Assembly (NCBI RefSeq): GCF_001661345.1
Contig: NW_017962920.1
Coordinates: 729,524 to 793,523, forward strand
Length of the DNA: 64,000 nucleotides
Direction: 5' to 3'
From: Ascoidea rubescens DSM 1968
Lineage: Eukaryota; Ascomycota; Saccharomycetes; Ascoideales; Ascoideaceae
Position numbers and translations under genes: made by a program. Positions within the stretch are counted from its first letter, which is position 1. Every line of letters begins with the position of its first letter. The notes beneath the pieces were generated by a model. It did not search any database and was not told the origin of the DNA. It was given only the letters and a program-made list of their open reading frames with translations. Shown here piece by piece: positions 9,490 through 20,749 of the stretch.

Positions 9490-10300
9490 AATAGTCTAAA
9501 AATTTGCGATAAGTGTGTAACAGTCTTTGCTGCTGTTGCACCATCAATGTTATTGAAAGACATCAATGACATTGAAAGATCATGTAATGGATGTGAGAAC
9601 ATTATTGTTTAATGGTTTTGTCGACGCTGAAAGGTAAATGATGCATCTTCTTGCAATTGCAAGTGCTGAAGCACCTCTGAAAGTTGGGTAGTTGCTTAAA
9701 TTAACTTATGGACTCCATCAATCTCATATTTGTCCGTTCACAAAACTGCCAAATACTCTCCAAACGATTGGGTCTCAAAGACCTTTATAAAGAAAGTGTG
9801 TCTTACTTGTTAAATAGTGTCCCCCTCTAGTTGTGACGATCCTATGTGGATGAAAGTATTATTTCCCATTCATCAGATGAGATGGTCAGGCTGGTCAAAT
9901 CGTATGTCAGTTTATTCTTGAAAATGAAAAATCTTGCTTATAGTCCAGCTAGCCGTTCTTGGGCTCCATATTGCTCAAAGTCGAAACGTCGTTTGTCTAT
10001 CCAAGGCGACCTCCGTCAGAAAAATGGTTCATCATTAATAATGGATGACTTTCTGTTGCTGGACACTCCAATAATGATTAGCCTTTACATGTCACCAGTT
10101 GAAACAGATAGAGCTGAGTGACATCCGGAGAAGTCGTCACTTAACAGAACAATACGCTGGCTCCTGAATTTAGCCGCGAGTCGCTCATGAGATGCTATTT
10201 CATTACCTGTTGGGATATTCAACCAATATCTTGGTTGACCATAGAACAGCCAGATATGTAGTGCTCGAAGCGTATTAAAATATTTGACTGGAAATTTATT
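9490..10300 (+). pseudogene. Element C reverse transcriptase
   Basis: Blocks in order are an AAPSMLL-type stretch near 9,530, KTAKYSPND-type YGL-region strings at 9,735-9,770, the catalytic-loop region MDESIISHSSDEMVRLVKSY (9,846-9,905), then the end-of-RT block (AGSLL..LAA, about 10,160) and VDHRTARYVVLEAY (about 10,235-10,280; consensus HW.AAKRVLRYLK). The series parallels element B block for block. It is a fossil. Confidence 0.78.
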
Positions 10301-10589
10301 AACCGATCATCACTTAGTTGCTACTTCAGTTGAATTAAATGGTTAGTCCGACAGGAACTGGGCGGGAGATAATGGTGGATGATACACAGATGGTGGATAT
10401 ATTTTCCTCCTTATTCAAAAGGCAATGACTTTAAACTGAAAGAATAACGCTTCACCGGCTCTGCTCAGTTGCGAAGCTTAAATCCTTTTACTTACGAAAG
10501 CAGTGACGGACGCTAGGGGGTCAATGAAGGTTTACAAATATAATGGATTCAATCATGAAAAGCGAATTATCTACTCTTATAGCGGTTTT

Positions 10590-10840
10590 GGTATGAACTT
10601 GGCTAGTCGTCCAACCAATGACCAAATTTCCAAGCGTGTCTGAATTACTTATCACGTTATAATAGGGTTTTCCAATGTTAGTTTTAGTCTTGGAAGAGTT
10701 GATACAGATAGTAGTGATCCTGACATGAGAACATAAGCGTTTAGTGGTGCTGTATTCTGATATCCCAGAAAATTGCTTTGGTGAATCAATCGATGATAGA
10801 TTTGGTTTTGCGTTTTACAGTTTTTGAATTAATCACAAAA
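10590..10840 (+). pseudogene. Element C RNase H C-terminal region
   Basis: A frame reading NLASRPTNDQISKRV and then YHVI, VDTDSSDPDM and AFSGAVF corresponds to the copia blocks NLA.NP..H.RSKHI..RYHVI, YVPTDEQLADILTKAL and SGAVF. It ends just before the 3' LTR. The frame is uninterrupted over the first block and the rest aligns in order, so the assignment is firm. Confidence 0.8.
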
Positions 10841-10894
10841 CCATTAAATGGTTAATCTCCGTTTGATTATGTTACGGAACTCTTACTGGATTGC

Positions 10895-11560
10895 TTGACT
10901 GACGGCGTGATACTATTTTAACAAAGGATTGATTTTGGTTGTATTGCTGAATTTCGTTTGTATCTAGGAAATGATTAAGGTGGTATTACAAAGAAGTTGC
11001 AATTCAACTTGGCTTTCTTATGCTCTCATTTTGTTCATCTTTATTTTTGTTCCGTTCTTGATTTTTCTGAAAATTTATGATTATAGCTTCAATAGTAGTT
11101 AAGACAAGAGCTTTTCCGAAACATCGAAAATGCTAACTACCGAAACAGCCGGGTGACAATGTCTTCGCACACTTCAATAAACGTCTTCATTGTTGATTCT
11201 TATAAAAATTAAGAGGCTTTGCAGTCCAACTCGCATCACAGTGTTGCAATAAACAACATTATTCACTGCAAGATGGATTTTTTAAGTAAGCCGTCTCTGA
11301 TATTTGTCCATACAGCGCTGAGTGTGCAAGCTGATCCTTGATGACTATGGATTGCCACCAGACCTGGTAACCGGTCGGCCAACCTGAACGGTCGTTATCA
11401 GTCTCCAAAATGTTTCGATACCTTGTCGTGATCCCCCGAAGACTGGTTACTGCATTTAAAGGGAATATTGTGATCTTCTCGGACGCCTGCGGTCGGTACG
11501 TCGGTAGGTCTGGTTTCTAATCCGGTCGCGCTCTGGGATCAATCTACAGTCCTATTATCA
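10895..11560 (+). repeat. 3' LTR of element C
   Basis: Homologous along its length to the LTR at 6,082-6,860, with shared markers in the same order and spacing. It contains CTTATAAAAATTAAG at 11,196 and an AATAAA at 11,245, as well as the CATTTAAAGGG at 11,453. Near its right end is a GC-rich string (11,487-11,548) that resembles 24,075-24,115. The boundary with element D's 3' flank is not resolvable by eye. Confidence 0.55.
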
Positions 11561-12329
11561 GAGGTGGCGATTTCTTGTAGAATCAATGTTTTGATATATC
11601 GTTTACGATTGTATATCTTTGTGGCGCTTGCAAGATTCAATCTTTAAGTCAAGAAGTATATTAGAAAGAAAACCGATGATCCGATCGGCAACCCATTACA
11701 CCAATCCAAGGTTTGAATGCAGAGCGTCACTGAAGGGACTGGTGACCGACAGCGGAGGACAAAATCCCAACCTGCTTGAAAATTAGATTAGCCTTTCACC
11801 TAGGAAGATCGAGATATCAATCCCTCGGGTCGGACTCGTCAAACATTTTAGAAAAATTGCAAGGAGCCGGTTGGGGTGCCCGAGCGGATGCCAGATGTGA
11901 CTGCAACCATTGTTTGGAAGGATTTGTTCACGGGCTCGGTGGAGCGCGCTGGAGTTGCAACCATGGCGCTCAAAGAAAGAACATTTTGCGATGAGAAAAA
12001 TAGGTGGATTCGAAATACAGCATTTGCATTGACCTAGATAGAGTGTTTGCCTTTCAACCAATTAAGGGTTAAGAAGGCCAAAAAAAGCTTTATCATATGT
12101 TGATGAAAGTGCCTTATATTACTCACATACCAATTGTGTGGATCAAAAAGAAAAACAGTAATAGAATATAATTATTGATGTTGCGGAGATAATGTCAGCA
12201 CGGATAGTCATACAATTGATTAACAATACTGCAGCTCATGCGTCAAAAATTCAACAATTGGTTAATGAACAAATAAAACAAATGCGACGTGAACATCATG
12301 TCCAAAATTATCATCATTTCAGTCACCAA

Positions 12330-12420
12330 ACCAATTTCTGGAAATCTAATAATACTGGAGCACTAAGAAACGCTTTCATGATATCGGCAGCTTTTATCGG
12401 AATCGACTTTGCATAAGTAA
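12330..12420 (-). pseudogene. Element D Pol C-terminus
   Basis: The minus strand reads YAKSIPIKAADIMKAFLSAP and on to VLLDFQKLVW in one frame. It matches the end of copia RNase H (YVPTKENLADIMTKALSAPVLLDF). This is the clearest Pol C-terminus in the window and fixes where D's 3' LTR should start. A 74-codon plus-strand open frame over the same bases (12,192-12,416) is its antisense shadow. Confidence 0.85.
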
Positions 12421-12668
12421 ATTCAATGCTGCGAAGCACGTTCTTAAAATGAAACCTCATAAAAACATTCTAGCCGTTCAGCGATTGGTACGATGGTTAA
12501 GGAAGTTGGTAACGGAAAATCTTCTTCAATAGAAAGTCAAGTTTTTCCTGCTTGTACCAATAGGTGTGAGGACCTCTATGAGGAACACTCCTTCCTTGAC
12601 AGCTCTTGGGAGTGAACCATTTTCTGTCTCGCAAGTCGCCAGTCCTCTGAAGCCCGATTCTTCAAAGT

Positions 12669-12887
12669 TCAAGTGAATGCCATTTGATTAAGCAGGAACA
12701 TGTAGCCGCCAAAGAATTTTTGATCACCAGTTTCTGCCGCACAATCACAGTCAGAGTATTCCACAAACATTACTGAAGTGGCCACCATACACTGCACTGC
12801 TAATCTATTTGAGATCAAATATGGTAATCCCCGTCTAGCACATCTTAGGTGAGCTTTGCATGGTGAACCATGATAATCACGGAGCAA
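12669..12887 (-). pseudogene. Element D RNase H, N-terminal part
   Basis: A minus-strand open stretch of 72 codons. VEYSDCDCAAETGDQKFFGG followed by YMFLLN matches the copia RNase H start (VGYSDADWAGDTDDRKSTSGYVFLLN). The preceding AHLRCARRGLPYLI matches HLRAAKRVLRYLK. RNase H degrades template RNA. Position relative to RT (13.4-13.7 kb) and the Pol end (12.33 kb) fits. Confidence 0.85.
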
Positions 12888-13424
12888 CCTAATTGCAAAT
12901 GCAATATTGATCAGTATTCAATTCACTGCAAATAGCAACAATCAAACGATTGATTTGTAATGTGTTGCCGCCAAACATGTAACTCTTGGCGACCTGTCTC
13001 ACATAGAAATTTTTATCGCTTAATCAACATTGGGCTTGTGTGCGACTGAAACTCATCGTTTCCAACCTGTTGAATCATTCATCTGACGTAAGTCATTATA
13101 TTTACCGAAATATTGTTGTTATTTCTAACAACATCAAGTCAATGAAGACCTTCCAAGCAGTAATGACAAGTTTTTCATTTTGTACAATCAACTGAGTCAT
13201 CACATGAGCAGCTTAACAGTTTCCTTTGATTATACGTCCTTCATAAAATTATCCATCCGTAATCTTAGCATGCAGTGGTTTGGAAGGATTAAATGATAAA
13301 ACACGCCTTGTTCAGCTGAAGCATTTTGAAATGAATCAATTGAAAAGCATTTAGCATTTTCTTGCACAACCAGAAAGGAGATTAATTGAGTTACTAGTTG
13401 ATCTTTGAAACTGCCAGTCCCTTA

Positions 13425-13715
13425 GAAAATATTCAGCATTAACAACGAAGGAAGTTGTTTCATGTGAATTTTAGCGTCGATATCACCGTTAAAAGGTACA
13501 GATGTTTCCTCCATTTGATAGTCTTTCAATATCGTTGATGGTGCCGCAGCAGGAACGAATCTGACATTGATGTACCAATTTGCTCGAGAGAATACTTCAA
13601 ACAATCAATACCTTTAAGCTGAGAAAACTCTTAAGAGATTAGTCGGGCTGTTGCGAATTCTCCTGCTGGAATTGACTTCATTGTAACTACCCATTTACGG
13701 CCAACATATCTCTTT
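13425..13715 (-). pseudogene. Element D reverse transcriptase, N-terminal part
   Basis: The minus strand reads RKWVVTMKSIPAGEFATARL and LKGIDCLKYS in one frame (about 13,700-13,590). An open stretch of 60 codons follows (13,604-13,422) with VPAAAPSTILKDYQMEETSV and NGDIDAKIHMKQLP. These match GCKWVFKVK...KARLV..GIDY.ETF and LA.AAS...[22 protein letters not shown]. All blocks are in family order. Confidence 0.85.
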
Positions 13716-16344
13716 CGAGACGAACGATGAACCGACAGGATTATATCATTTGAAGAATTGCCTCAAGCTCGATTCGTCAAGCAGCTCTTCAGATTGTGAC
13801 TGGAGAAATTGATTTCACTCCAGTAGAGGCAGTAAAAGCAGCGTCCGAATATGTCGTAGGCGACGACTCAATAATAGTGACTCTTAAATAATTTGCAACC
13901 ATTTTAATTCTTTTTCATTCTTGTAAAAATGAAATTGAGGAATGTTTTTATTTTCCGCTAGTTGGTTCATATCGTATCCAACACCAGTGCTTGCATCAAA
14001 AACATGATCAGCATCATCAGTTGATTCAACAGATTGTTTTAATACTACTTTATTGTCGACCACACCACTTTTCTCTTCCTCATTGGAACTGATATCAAGT
14101 TATTGTCGTTCCTCCTTGACGTGATTTTTTGTTGGATTCTTTCAAGGAGTTGCAGTTGTAGTTTTTTGGTCATTGCAAACAGCGGATTTAATTCCGGCCG
14201 TAAGAGCAGCAGCAATGTTTCTAACTGCAATTGAGCACGGGATTGTTAGATTAACGGCAGGAAATGATAAAGTCCTAAACCAATATTTGAATTCATCAAA
14301 GCGAAAAGAAGAACTTAAAACGGCACTGTTGTCTCGAGGAGTTCATCCGCGTTTCGCTCATAAAATCATGTTGCACTCGTCAAAAGCGGAGAAGAATGAT
14401 TATCACCTAACTTGGTTTGCCTGATTTAGTTGCGAATCGAGGCAAAAGCAGCGCATCAAAACAGCATCCTGGAAGGGGTAGTTGATTTCCATCTATAAAA
14501 CAATTTGAAAGGGGTAGTCAAAAAAGGCCCATGTTTTGCTCGAATCAAGCTGATGAAATACACCGCACGAATCACGTTTCAACTCTACATGTAATCAGGA
14601 ACATTCTCTTTATTTCGCGTTGTCGTGGCCTTTGTCATGATTCTGTAGTGCCAACGATAGGAGACCGCACTTCGATGAAACTCTTAAAGAACTGCCTTAC
14701 GATGTTTCATTTGTTTAGATTGACAAAGGACTTTTAACGGCTTGGATATTAACTGGTTAACATTTTGGACCTTCCAAGTGGATTTATGTATTAGTCGACA
14801 ATTGAATTTCTTATGACAGACCATCCTGGGAACAGGTGATAAACCAGTCGCAATTGAAGCAATTTCAACGTATCTTCACTGAAGATTATCATTCATTAAC
14901 AAATAATGATTGATATTAATTCGAAAAACCCCCCTCAGCAGAAAATATCAAGTGGGAAATGATCAAAAGCAACGGTTGCCTCTTTTGTAGGCCACTTCTA
15001 AACGGCTTTGGTTGCTTTTCTTTAATAAGAAGGCCCACAGTTTTAACTAAGAGCAGCGAAAATGCAAAGAGATTACAGTAAATTTCGTTCATCAGTGTAT
15101 CCTGGATGACGCTTATCTTGACCGCAATTGGTGGTATTCATCGAAGCTGATATTGGGGCAACAAGTCATTCATTAAGTCCTGATCTTGCTTTACGACCAG
15201 CTTATGCACCGTTCATGCGAACACAATCATCTGTAAAAGACCACGAGGCCCATATATTTGAAGCCGCAAAAATGAAAATTAGATTTGAACGATGAGCACC
15301 TTGAAACACATTTTCTAATGATCATCCTTGAAGCGACATCGCGGTGCTAGTGAGATTCAAATTTACGAAATTGTCTTCCATTGCACCGAATAAAAACTGA
15401 TACAACAGCGATGTCTTTGATCCAGTCATGGTTATCTCAAATACGGTGCAAAACACCAGAGCCATTGCTACACAGTTTGGAGTTTAATAACAGGTTGCTA
15501 GCTTTTTCTAACCATCAAGCAAGCAGCGACTGACCAACTTTGGGCTTATCCAGAACTGCTGTAACCGCAGAGTCTTCAGCTAATACTGATAATCAAGAAA
15601 ATACTGGCCGTGCTGCCAATCTCTCACTAGCCAAAATGCTGTTTTCGTGTCAACAGTAAGATGTCATTTGTTGTTGTGTTGATTTGCAAAATGGCTTTTT
15701 GCACACGGACTCTAAAGCCGTCTATTTGCAGAACAGCCAAAGAACTGTTCATGACGAAGATGGTTTGCCAAGGTTGTTTCTTTTATGAATTCTACTACAG
15801 GAAGGACTGTGCATTGGGTAAAACCATTTATTGCGGCGGATCTCTGGAGAACAATTTCTGCATGGAAAATGGCGGCACCTTGAGTACCGCTGCAGATCTC
15901 GACACGATTCCAATACAGTTCATCAACAAATGCAGTCTGATTCTATTTTTTCATTAATATCTCTTGTCATTTAGTGCAGGTAAGTGACCTGGAAATGATA
16001 ATAGAGGTCTCAACTCAAAAAGTACGTTAAAACGGTTGCAAGTTAGATAAATCCAACAGGCAATATTACCCATTCTAAAGCGCCGCATCCAATTTAGCTG
16101 AATGTATGGAGCCAGTGATCGACCATCAAAGATGGGAATACTCAGTAATGATCACATTTTCAGAATCAAAATCATCAGGTTGAATAAGATTTTCGTTAAT
16201 AGTCGCTTGAACAGACGGAGCAGTCTCAGAATCATTGCGATCTCAGACTGAAGTGCCAGTACCAGCAATTGCAGCATTCAATTAACTAGTAAGTTATTTT
16301 GAACGAACAGTGGGAACATGAGTCAAATCCTGCTCTAGTGAATC

Positions 16345-17098
16345 AATCGTAATGACTCAAGGTGAAATATAATATATGAAAGAAGAAAATGAATTAGATC
16401 GGCTTTTTTCTTATGGAGAACTGACTTAAGCGACCAACGTCGCGAGAACAGATTAGGGCCAGACACCAACAAACTGGATTTAGACTTGGAGAGGGCTCAC
16501 AATATGAGCGTAAAGAAAAGAACGCATCCGAATTTTTTGAAGGAAGAAATGCGTATAATGAAGAGCATAAATGAATTCACCTGCATTCTTTTGCGGAAAG
16601 TCGGATAAATCACAGAACGCAACCGGACCAGACCGGTGCCAGACTCCGAAGGGCAGAATGTACACCTGCGGGCTGCTCACCGCTGCCCCCATTATCGCAG
16701 TAATTAGATTTGGCACGATTGGTTCGATGTAGTCTAACCATTTTCCAAGTGAGCAAAACATCACTCACGTTGCCCACCAGCTATCAGGTGTGGCGGGGGA
16801 ACATGGTCTTGACCAGTCGGGTCACCAGCAAAGTGATATGGGATGCAATCAGAGTTACAGCAATATAAAGAAAAAATTCTTTTGGTGGAAAGAATGAGCT
16901 GTTCACAGTACTTGAAGATGCATCTGCTGTGAGTCACTCAGGGGTGTAGATTAAATCTGCTGGTCTTTGTCACTGATGCGCTCCCGTGACTCTCTGTGAA
17001 ACAACCCTGTTTCTTGTAATGATTGCTTGCCTTCCCTCTTCCCTTCATTATTATTAAGAACTTCATGACGTTGTTGCATTAACTTTGATTTGCTTCAG
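16345..17098. repeat. Back-to-back 5' flanks (LTR remnants) of elements D and E
   Basis: Between the primer sites of D (reading left) and E (reading right) lie about 750 bases that must hold both 5' LTR remnants. The middle, 16,600-16,830, is GC-rich (ACCGGACCAGACCGGTGCC). A minus-strand open frame of 94 codons (16,764-16,480) has no recognisable domain. An AATATAAAG string at 16,863 could be E's TATA box, at a longer distance from the primer site than in A. Where one LTR ends and the other starts is not clear. Confidence 0.35.
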
Positions 17099-17100
17099 CA

Positions 17101-17111
17101 CGTTACGAGCC
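17101..17111 (+). other. Primer-binding site of element E
   Basis: CGTTACGAGCC followed by GAATTGCCAAAG aligns with element A's GGTTATGAGCC followed by AAATTGCAGAAG (minus strand, 4,200-4,178). Both precede Gag by about 40 bases. Likeness beyond the 12-base site shows that the whole leader, not only the primer site, is homologous. It supports half initiator-Met tRNA priming for the family. Confidence 0.65.
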
Positions 17112-17143
17112 GAATTGCCAAAGATCACGGGCAAAAATCAGTG

Positions 17144-17435
17144 AAAGTAATTGCTGCTGCGTTCCTGACACTTTATCCTTTCCAGTTGAATGACAAAGCC
17201 GCTCACCTTGGTATGTTGCTTCCCGCTATTAACAAAGCAATTAATACTTTTGCTAATGACGTTGATTCGGTCAATGTGGAGGCTGCTTTTCCTTCACTGT
17301 CAGATCTGTTGGCTCCTGACAAACAACTGTTGCTGAATTCAGAAAGTGGTAAGCGAAAAATCGAAAGTCGGTGCTCTATTCGTTACCTGGGAGAAGATCG
17401 ACGGATCAAATGCTGTTCAGCTTGGAGATACTAAG
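17144..17435 (+). pseudogene. Element E Gag fossil, N-terminal part
   Basis: An open stretch of about 95 codons. KVIAAAFLTLYPFQLNDKAA, then LLPAINKAINTF and ANDVDSVN, align without gaps to element A's Gag start MDAAMFTIWASVLNVNAAQF, PLVQAHITKDVI and ADDADSKN. A GDTKARKFTSAMW string continues Gag at about 17,425-17,465. The domain is copia Gag by position and by likeness to the other copies; no outside domain was needed to call it. Confidence 0.72.
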
Positions 17436-17825
17436 GCAAGGAAATTTACATCTGCTATGTGGCAAGATCCATTATGCAAAACAGAAAATTGGAATAATTG
17501 ACTTAGTGAATTCAATTGTAAATATTCACATGGTCCAGAACGCTGATGAAAATGTGGCTTTCATTTAAGCTGCATCTGTTGAGGTCACCGCCTACGTGCA
17601 AATCGTTCTCACCCCCTTTACCGGTTCTCACCATATTTCAAATACTGATGGAATGGATTTGGCGAATTATCTTGGTGGTGATGCATTTGTCAGTTGCTCT
17701 GGCCCATCATTGTCTGAGCCCGTTAAACAGAAACCATTCGAAACCCCAAAATGAAACAGAATAAAATGCTATTGTTTGGCAAAAAACAAACAATTGACTA
17801 GTGTTTGATTGCTATTATGATCAGT

Positions 17826-18130
17826 GTCGGCTGATTCATCCGCTCCAAGCAATTCATTCTCTGTAGTCGATGCTTTGGATGGCCACAATGTTGATCAGTG
17901 GCTGTTTTCATGGTAAATGAAAGTAACTGGCTAAATAATGTTGAATTCCAATCAATTCCAATTTGCTTCCGCTGGTTTCCTTTATATTTGCCCTATCACT
18001 GATTGGTTCTTTCGCTTAGCGTAGCATTGATGTCAGATCGCTGAAAATGCTCTTTGTATCTCTACTGTCAAAAATATTGGTACTGTGTTGTTCTCAAAGG
18101 TCGATCATTAGTGATTGTTCTTCATCTTTG
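17826..18130 (+). pseudogene. Element E spacer and protease
   Basis: VSADSSAPSNSFSVVDALDG and DQWLFSW repeat element A's spacer (SADASAAASVFDVAKVDQ). Protease strings follow: ICPITDWFFRLA (about 17,990), then SLLS/TVKNIGTVLFSKVDH (18,060-18,105), matching the copia protease blocks H.T....WF.....  and V.GIGTV. The aspartic protease matures the polyprotein. Confidence 0.7.
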
Positions 18131-18766
18131 CCAACCTCCAAAATTCAGCTCAATTCGAGGCAGAACATACGACGGGGTCTGTGTATCATTTACAGACGAA
18201 TCAGCTAATTTGGAAAGCGCATATAATGGTAAAAAAGCAGCATCATCGTTATAGTATGACCCGCTGCCCTATCTATTGATGAGTTAATTAGTAAAAATTG
18301 CAATGAGCACTTACGTCATTCAAATGAGACTGTTCGAATGATATCGCCAAACTCTATGGCTAGCTGGCGGCAGGTAGCTCCAAATGTGAGTCTCGTCACA
18401 CTGGAGTCCATCTATAAATATTACTAACTCGTCTACAAGACAGGCTACTGTTGCGGTTGGTGTACCTCATGTTGACATTGATGAGCAAACGAAGTTGCTG
18501 GTGTTGATGGGAGACGTTATTGTCTCAATTTTCCGGATCAATATTGTTGATTTGATGTTCTAAGTCCCATTGCTACACCTTGAATAGCTGTTGCCAGCTT
18601 GTTATAATATAAGAAATTCAGAGAGTAATTGTTGGTCAAACACACTATATTGCGTAGCCTAATATCCTGTTTGGATCCGAGCTCATCAACGATTTTTGCG
18701 AATCAGAAGGAATACAACATCAAATGTTACTTTGTTATGAGTCTTATCAAATATCGTCGCTGATCT

Positions 18767-19144
18767 TTGGCAGAATCCAACCATGGCGAAAGCAGGACAA
18801 TGATCAGTGATCTATATGTTCGTGATTACATTTTAAAAAGTCCTACGAAGAGTGCAGTGATTCTCATCAAATTAATTGGCACAGAAAATGGGGCTCTTGT
18901 GTTTTCGCCAGTTGAATTATGTTATAAATGGAATCCAACTGGTTCTATGATGGAGGTGCTTGGATGTGCTACTGATAGCGTGAATTCCTACCAATTGTGG
19001 AAATCCAATTATGGCACTTCAAGTGCGGTGTGTAGATTTGCCGGCTACAAGGTAAATTGCTCAGTAAGCAGACTGTACGGACGGAATATGGCGGTGTTGC
19101 TTTCAGCTCTTTTTGACGTTTTGATGAAACGAAATTTTTTTTAA
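18767..19144 (+). pseudogene. Element E integrase C-terminal region
   Basis: A single open frame of 125 codons, one of the longest in the window. It opens with AESNHGESRTMISDL (copia AER.NR.L.E.ARTML). It continues through a TGTENG-like string to SSAVCRFAGYKVNCSVSRLY (copia C.FVGY..NS..YRLYD) and ends near a SRDVVFDE.FF equivalent. Several copia landmarks in one frame at the right spacing make this a firm call. Its length suggests E is among the less decayed copies. Confidence 0.88.
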
Positions 19145-19784
19145 ATGATGAATCATATGCTGCTATAACTGAACTTTTCAACTCTCCAATGGAGTACTAC
19201 CGATTGGCGCTGGCGGCATAACCGGAATTCCTTCCACCACTGCCAATGGCCACGATAACCGAACTCCAATGGCTTTAGTCGATAAATCAAATAAGGAATC
19301 TAATGACGATGATAAATATAACACATCGGGTCAGATGATGACAAGGGGATGGTGTCGATGACAATGAATTGGATTCAAAGAAATCTGACTAATGTACTGA
19401 TGATGCTGATTAATTTGCTGCTGCTTTCATTGGTGCAGAACCTCAAATAGTCCAACTCGTTGAAACAAACCAAGAATGTGATTAACGTGTGGATTACATT
19501 GGAGATGTAGTTGAATGGACTAATATAATTCAGTAAATATCATTAAAAGTATCTCTTTTCCTAAATTTTAGGCAGCAGAGCAGATTGCCACTATTGTTGC
19601 TAGGCCAACTTCCGCAGAACCGATGATAAATATTGATGTCGTTCAGAGCTTCAGGAAAAGCTTGATTGTCCAACGGAGCGGTTGGATGATCCTCCACCTG
19701 AAAACCACCTTGTTCTCTGTCGTTAGGAGCAGACAAAGAACTGTGCTAGAACTGGTTGGTTTTCAAATCCTCAAATAATTGCTC

Positions 19785-19990
19785 AACGACTACGTCTGCT
19801 TGAAGGAATTAGAGACTCTGAACCGTCCTGTCCAGTAGTTACGTACGAAAACTGCAGACTCCCACTTGCTGTTCGGTGTCATCATATTTCAAGGGGCATC
19901 AAATAGAAGTGGCAACTCATCTTATTCATGCAAGTGTCAACGCTGAATTTATGTGAAACAACTACCTGCGTTTTTGAAACATATGTATCC
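19785..19990 (+). pseudogene. Element E reverse transcriptase, N-terminal part
   Basis: One frame reads IAQRLRLLEGIRDSEPSCPV followed by VTYENCRLPLAV, matching ARLVAQ.FLQ.EGIDYSETF.PV and ..YE..RLLLAVA. A second stretch, HQIEVATHLIHASVNAEFM then KQLPAF, matches [26 protein letters not shown]. The order and spacing are those of copia RT. Confidence 0.88.
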
Positions 19991-20020
19991 ATTTAAAACT
20001 CAGAAACCGCTGATATCAAA

Positions 20021-20299
20021 ATGCGGGCACAAACAATGTTCACTTTGATCGAAAAAGAATATATTAAATTTTTTCCGCTCGTTTGGGTTTTGAAAACCTC
20101 AGCTTACCAAGGTATGATTGGTTACATAAAAACCAAACAACGCCGAAAGCTAAAAGTATCAGTGTATAATATTCTTTTCGCCGCTGCACCGGATGCAATG
20201 GAGAAGCAGGCCATTTCATATCTCAAATTATTACTGAAAATGGTTGCCCTTGGAATAATTGTTGATCGGTATACTGAACTTGATGTTGCAGAAAAGTAG
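20021..20299 (+). pseudogene. Element E RT catalytic region
   Basis: An open stretch of 92 codons. LVWVLKTSAYQGMIGYIKTK corresponds to the copia stretch after YGLKQSP..W (…W...L...L...GY.KS..DPC). VSVYNILFAAAPDAMEKQAI corresponds to the catalytic loop and the segment after it (YVDDILIAA.D..E...). SYLKLLLKM follows as the thumb start. It is part of a fossil element; the frame is open for nearly 280 bases. Confidence 0.8.
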
Positions 20300-20749
20300 G
20301 GAACCATCTTCTGAATCTATGGAGAACTTCATCAAAGTCAAGAGTTAGCAGTTCAAAGTGAGTGACAGTTCTTTGCAGGCAACACCAACAATGATCAACC
20401 CAAACCAGGTGCTACTTGAAAAAGACGGCTCTCTGTTGCATGATGATCAGTCATCACTTTCCAAATGAGTTTTCGAATCGCTGATTTTTGCTGCGAATTG
20501 CTTTCCTACGATATTTCATTTTCAGTTTGCTTACTCAATGGAGTTCTTGAATCGCCATGCTAGGTCCACCTAAATTGTTGAAGTGCGGTACCAACATATC
20601 TGAACTAAAATCCATTATCTTTCTTGACGAAGGTGCAATCATATTTGAGCTAGTTGGATAGTTTGACGGTGAATGGGGTAGGCAAATTCATCCTAGAAAT
20701 TGACTTGGCAGTTAGATGTCTCTCGATAGCCATCACCGAGTGAGGTCCA

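Larger units (their letters stand above)
6860..10895 (+). mobile_element. Element C: full-order Ty1/copia fossil
   Basis: A plus-strand element with an internal region of about 4.0 kb between two homologous LTRs (6,082-6,860 and 10,895-11,560). Parts seen are a weak primer site near 6,866, Gag to about 7,410, zinc knuckle (7,424-7,465), spacer with the Ala-rich string (7,500-7,550), protease/GAG-pre-integrase strings (LKDDINAPHAANS, about 7,770-7,805), integrase core start (HYVDIDWLPQ, about 8,128), integrase C-terminal box (about 8,590-8,700) and an acidic linker (9,010-9,150). RT follows (9,500-10,290), then RNase H (10,590-10,840). It is broken, with more than ten breaks. It is B's closest relative in the window. 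Confidence 0.83.
11600..16860 (-). mobile_element. Element D: full-order Ty1/copia fossil
   Basis: A minus-strand element. Gag runs from about 16,280 to 15,640, with its start about 40 bases below a degraded primer-site string near 16,320. The zinc-knuckle region is about 15,650-15,600, linker 14,130-13,960, RT 13,710-13,430, RNase H 12,887-12,669 and Pol end 12,420-12,330. The 3' LTR should lie at about 12,320-11,600 and the 5' LTR from about 16,345 to 16,860. Direct nucleotide likeness to element A is visible at 16,160-16,290 against 4,030-4,160. It is broken, with more than ten breaks. It lies tail to tail with C and head to head with E. Confidence 0.8.

Noticed and set aside
12192-12416. 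A 74-codon plus-strand frame starting MSARIVIQLINNTAAHASKI that looks like a small host protein with a hydrophobic tail.
   Set aside because: The opposite strand reads the end of copia RNase H (AADIMKAFLSAPVLLDF), which fits element D exactly; the plus frame is its shadow.
14173-14424. An 83-codon plus-strand frame (MQTADLIPAVRAAAMFLTAI…) as a host exon.
   Set aside because: It lies between D's linker and integrase on the other strand, with no splice-site or homology support.
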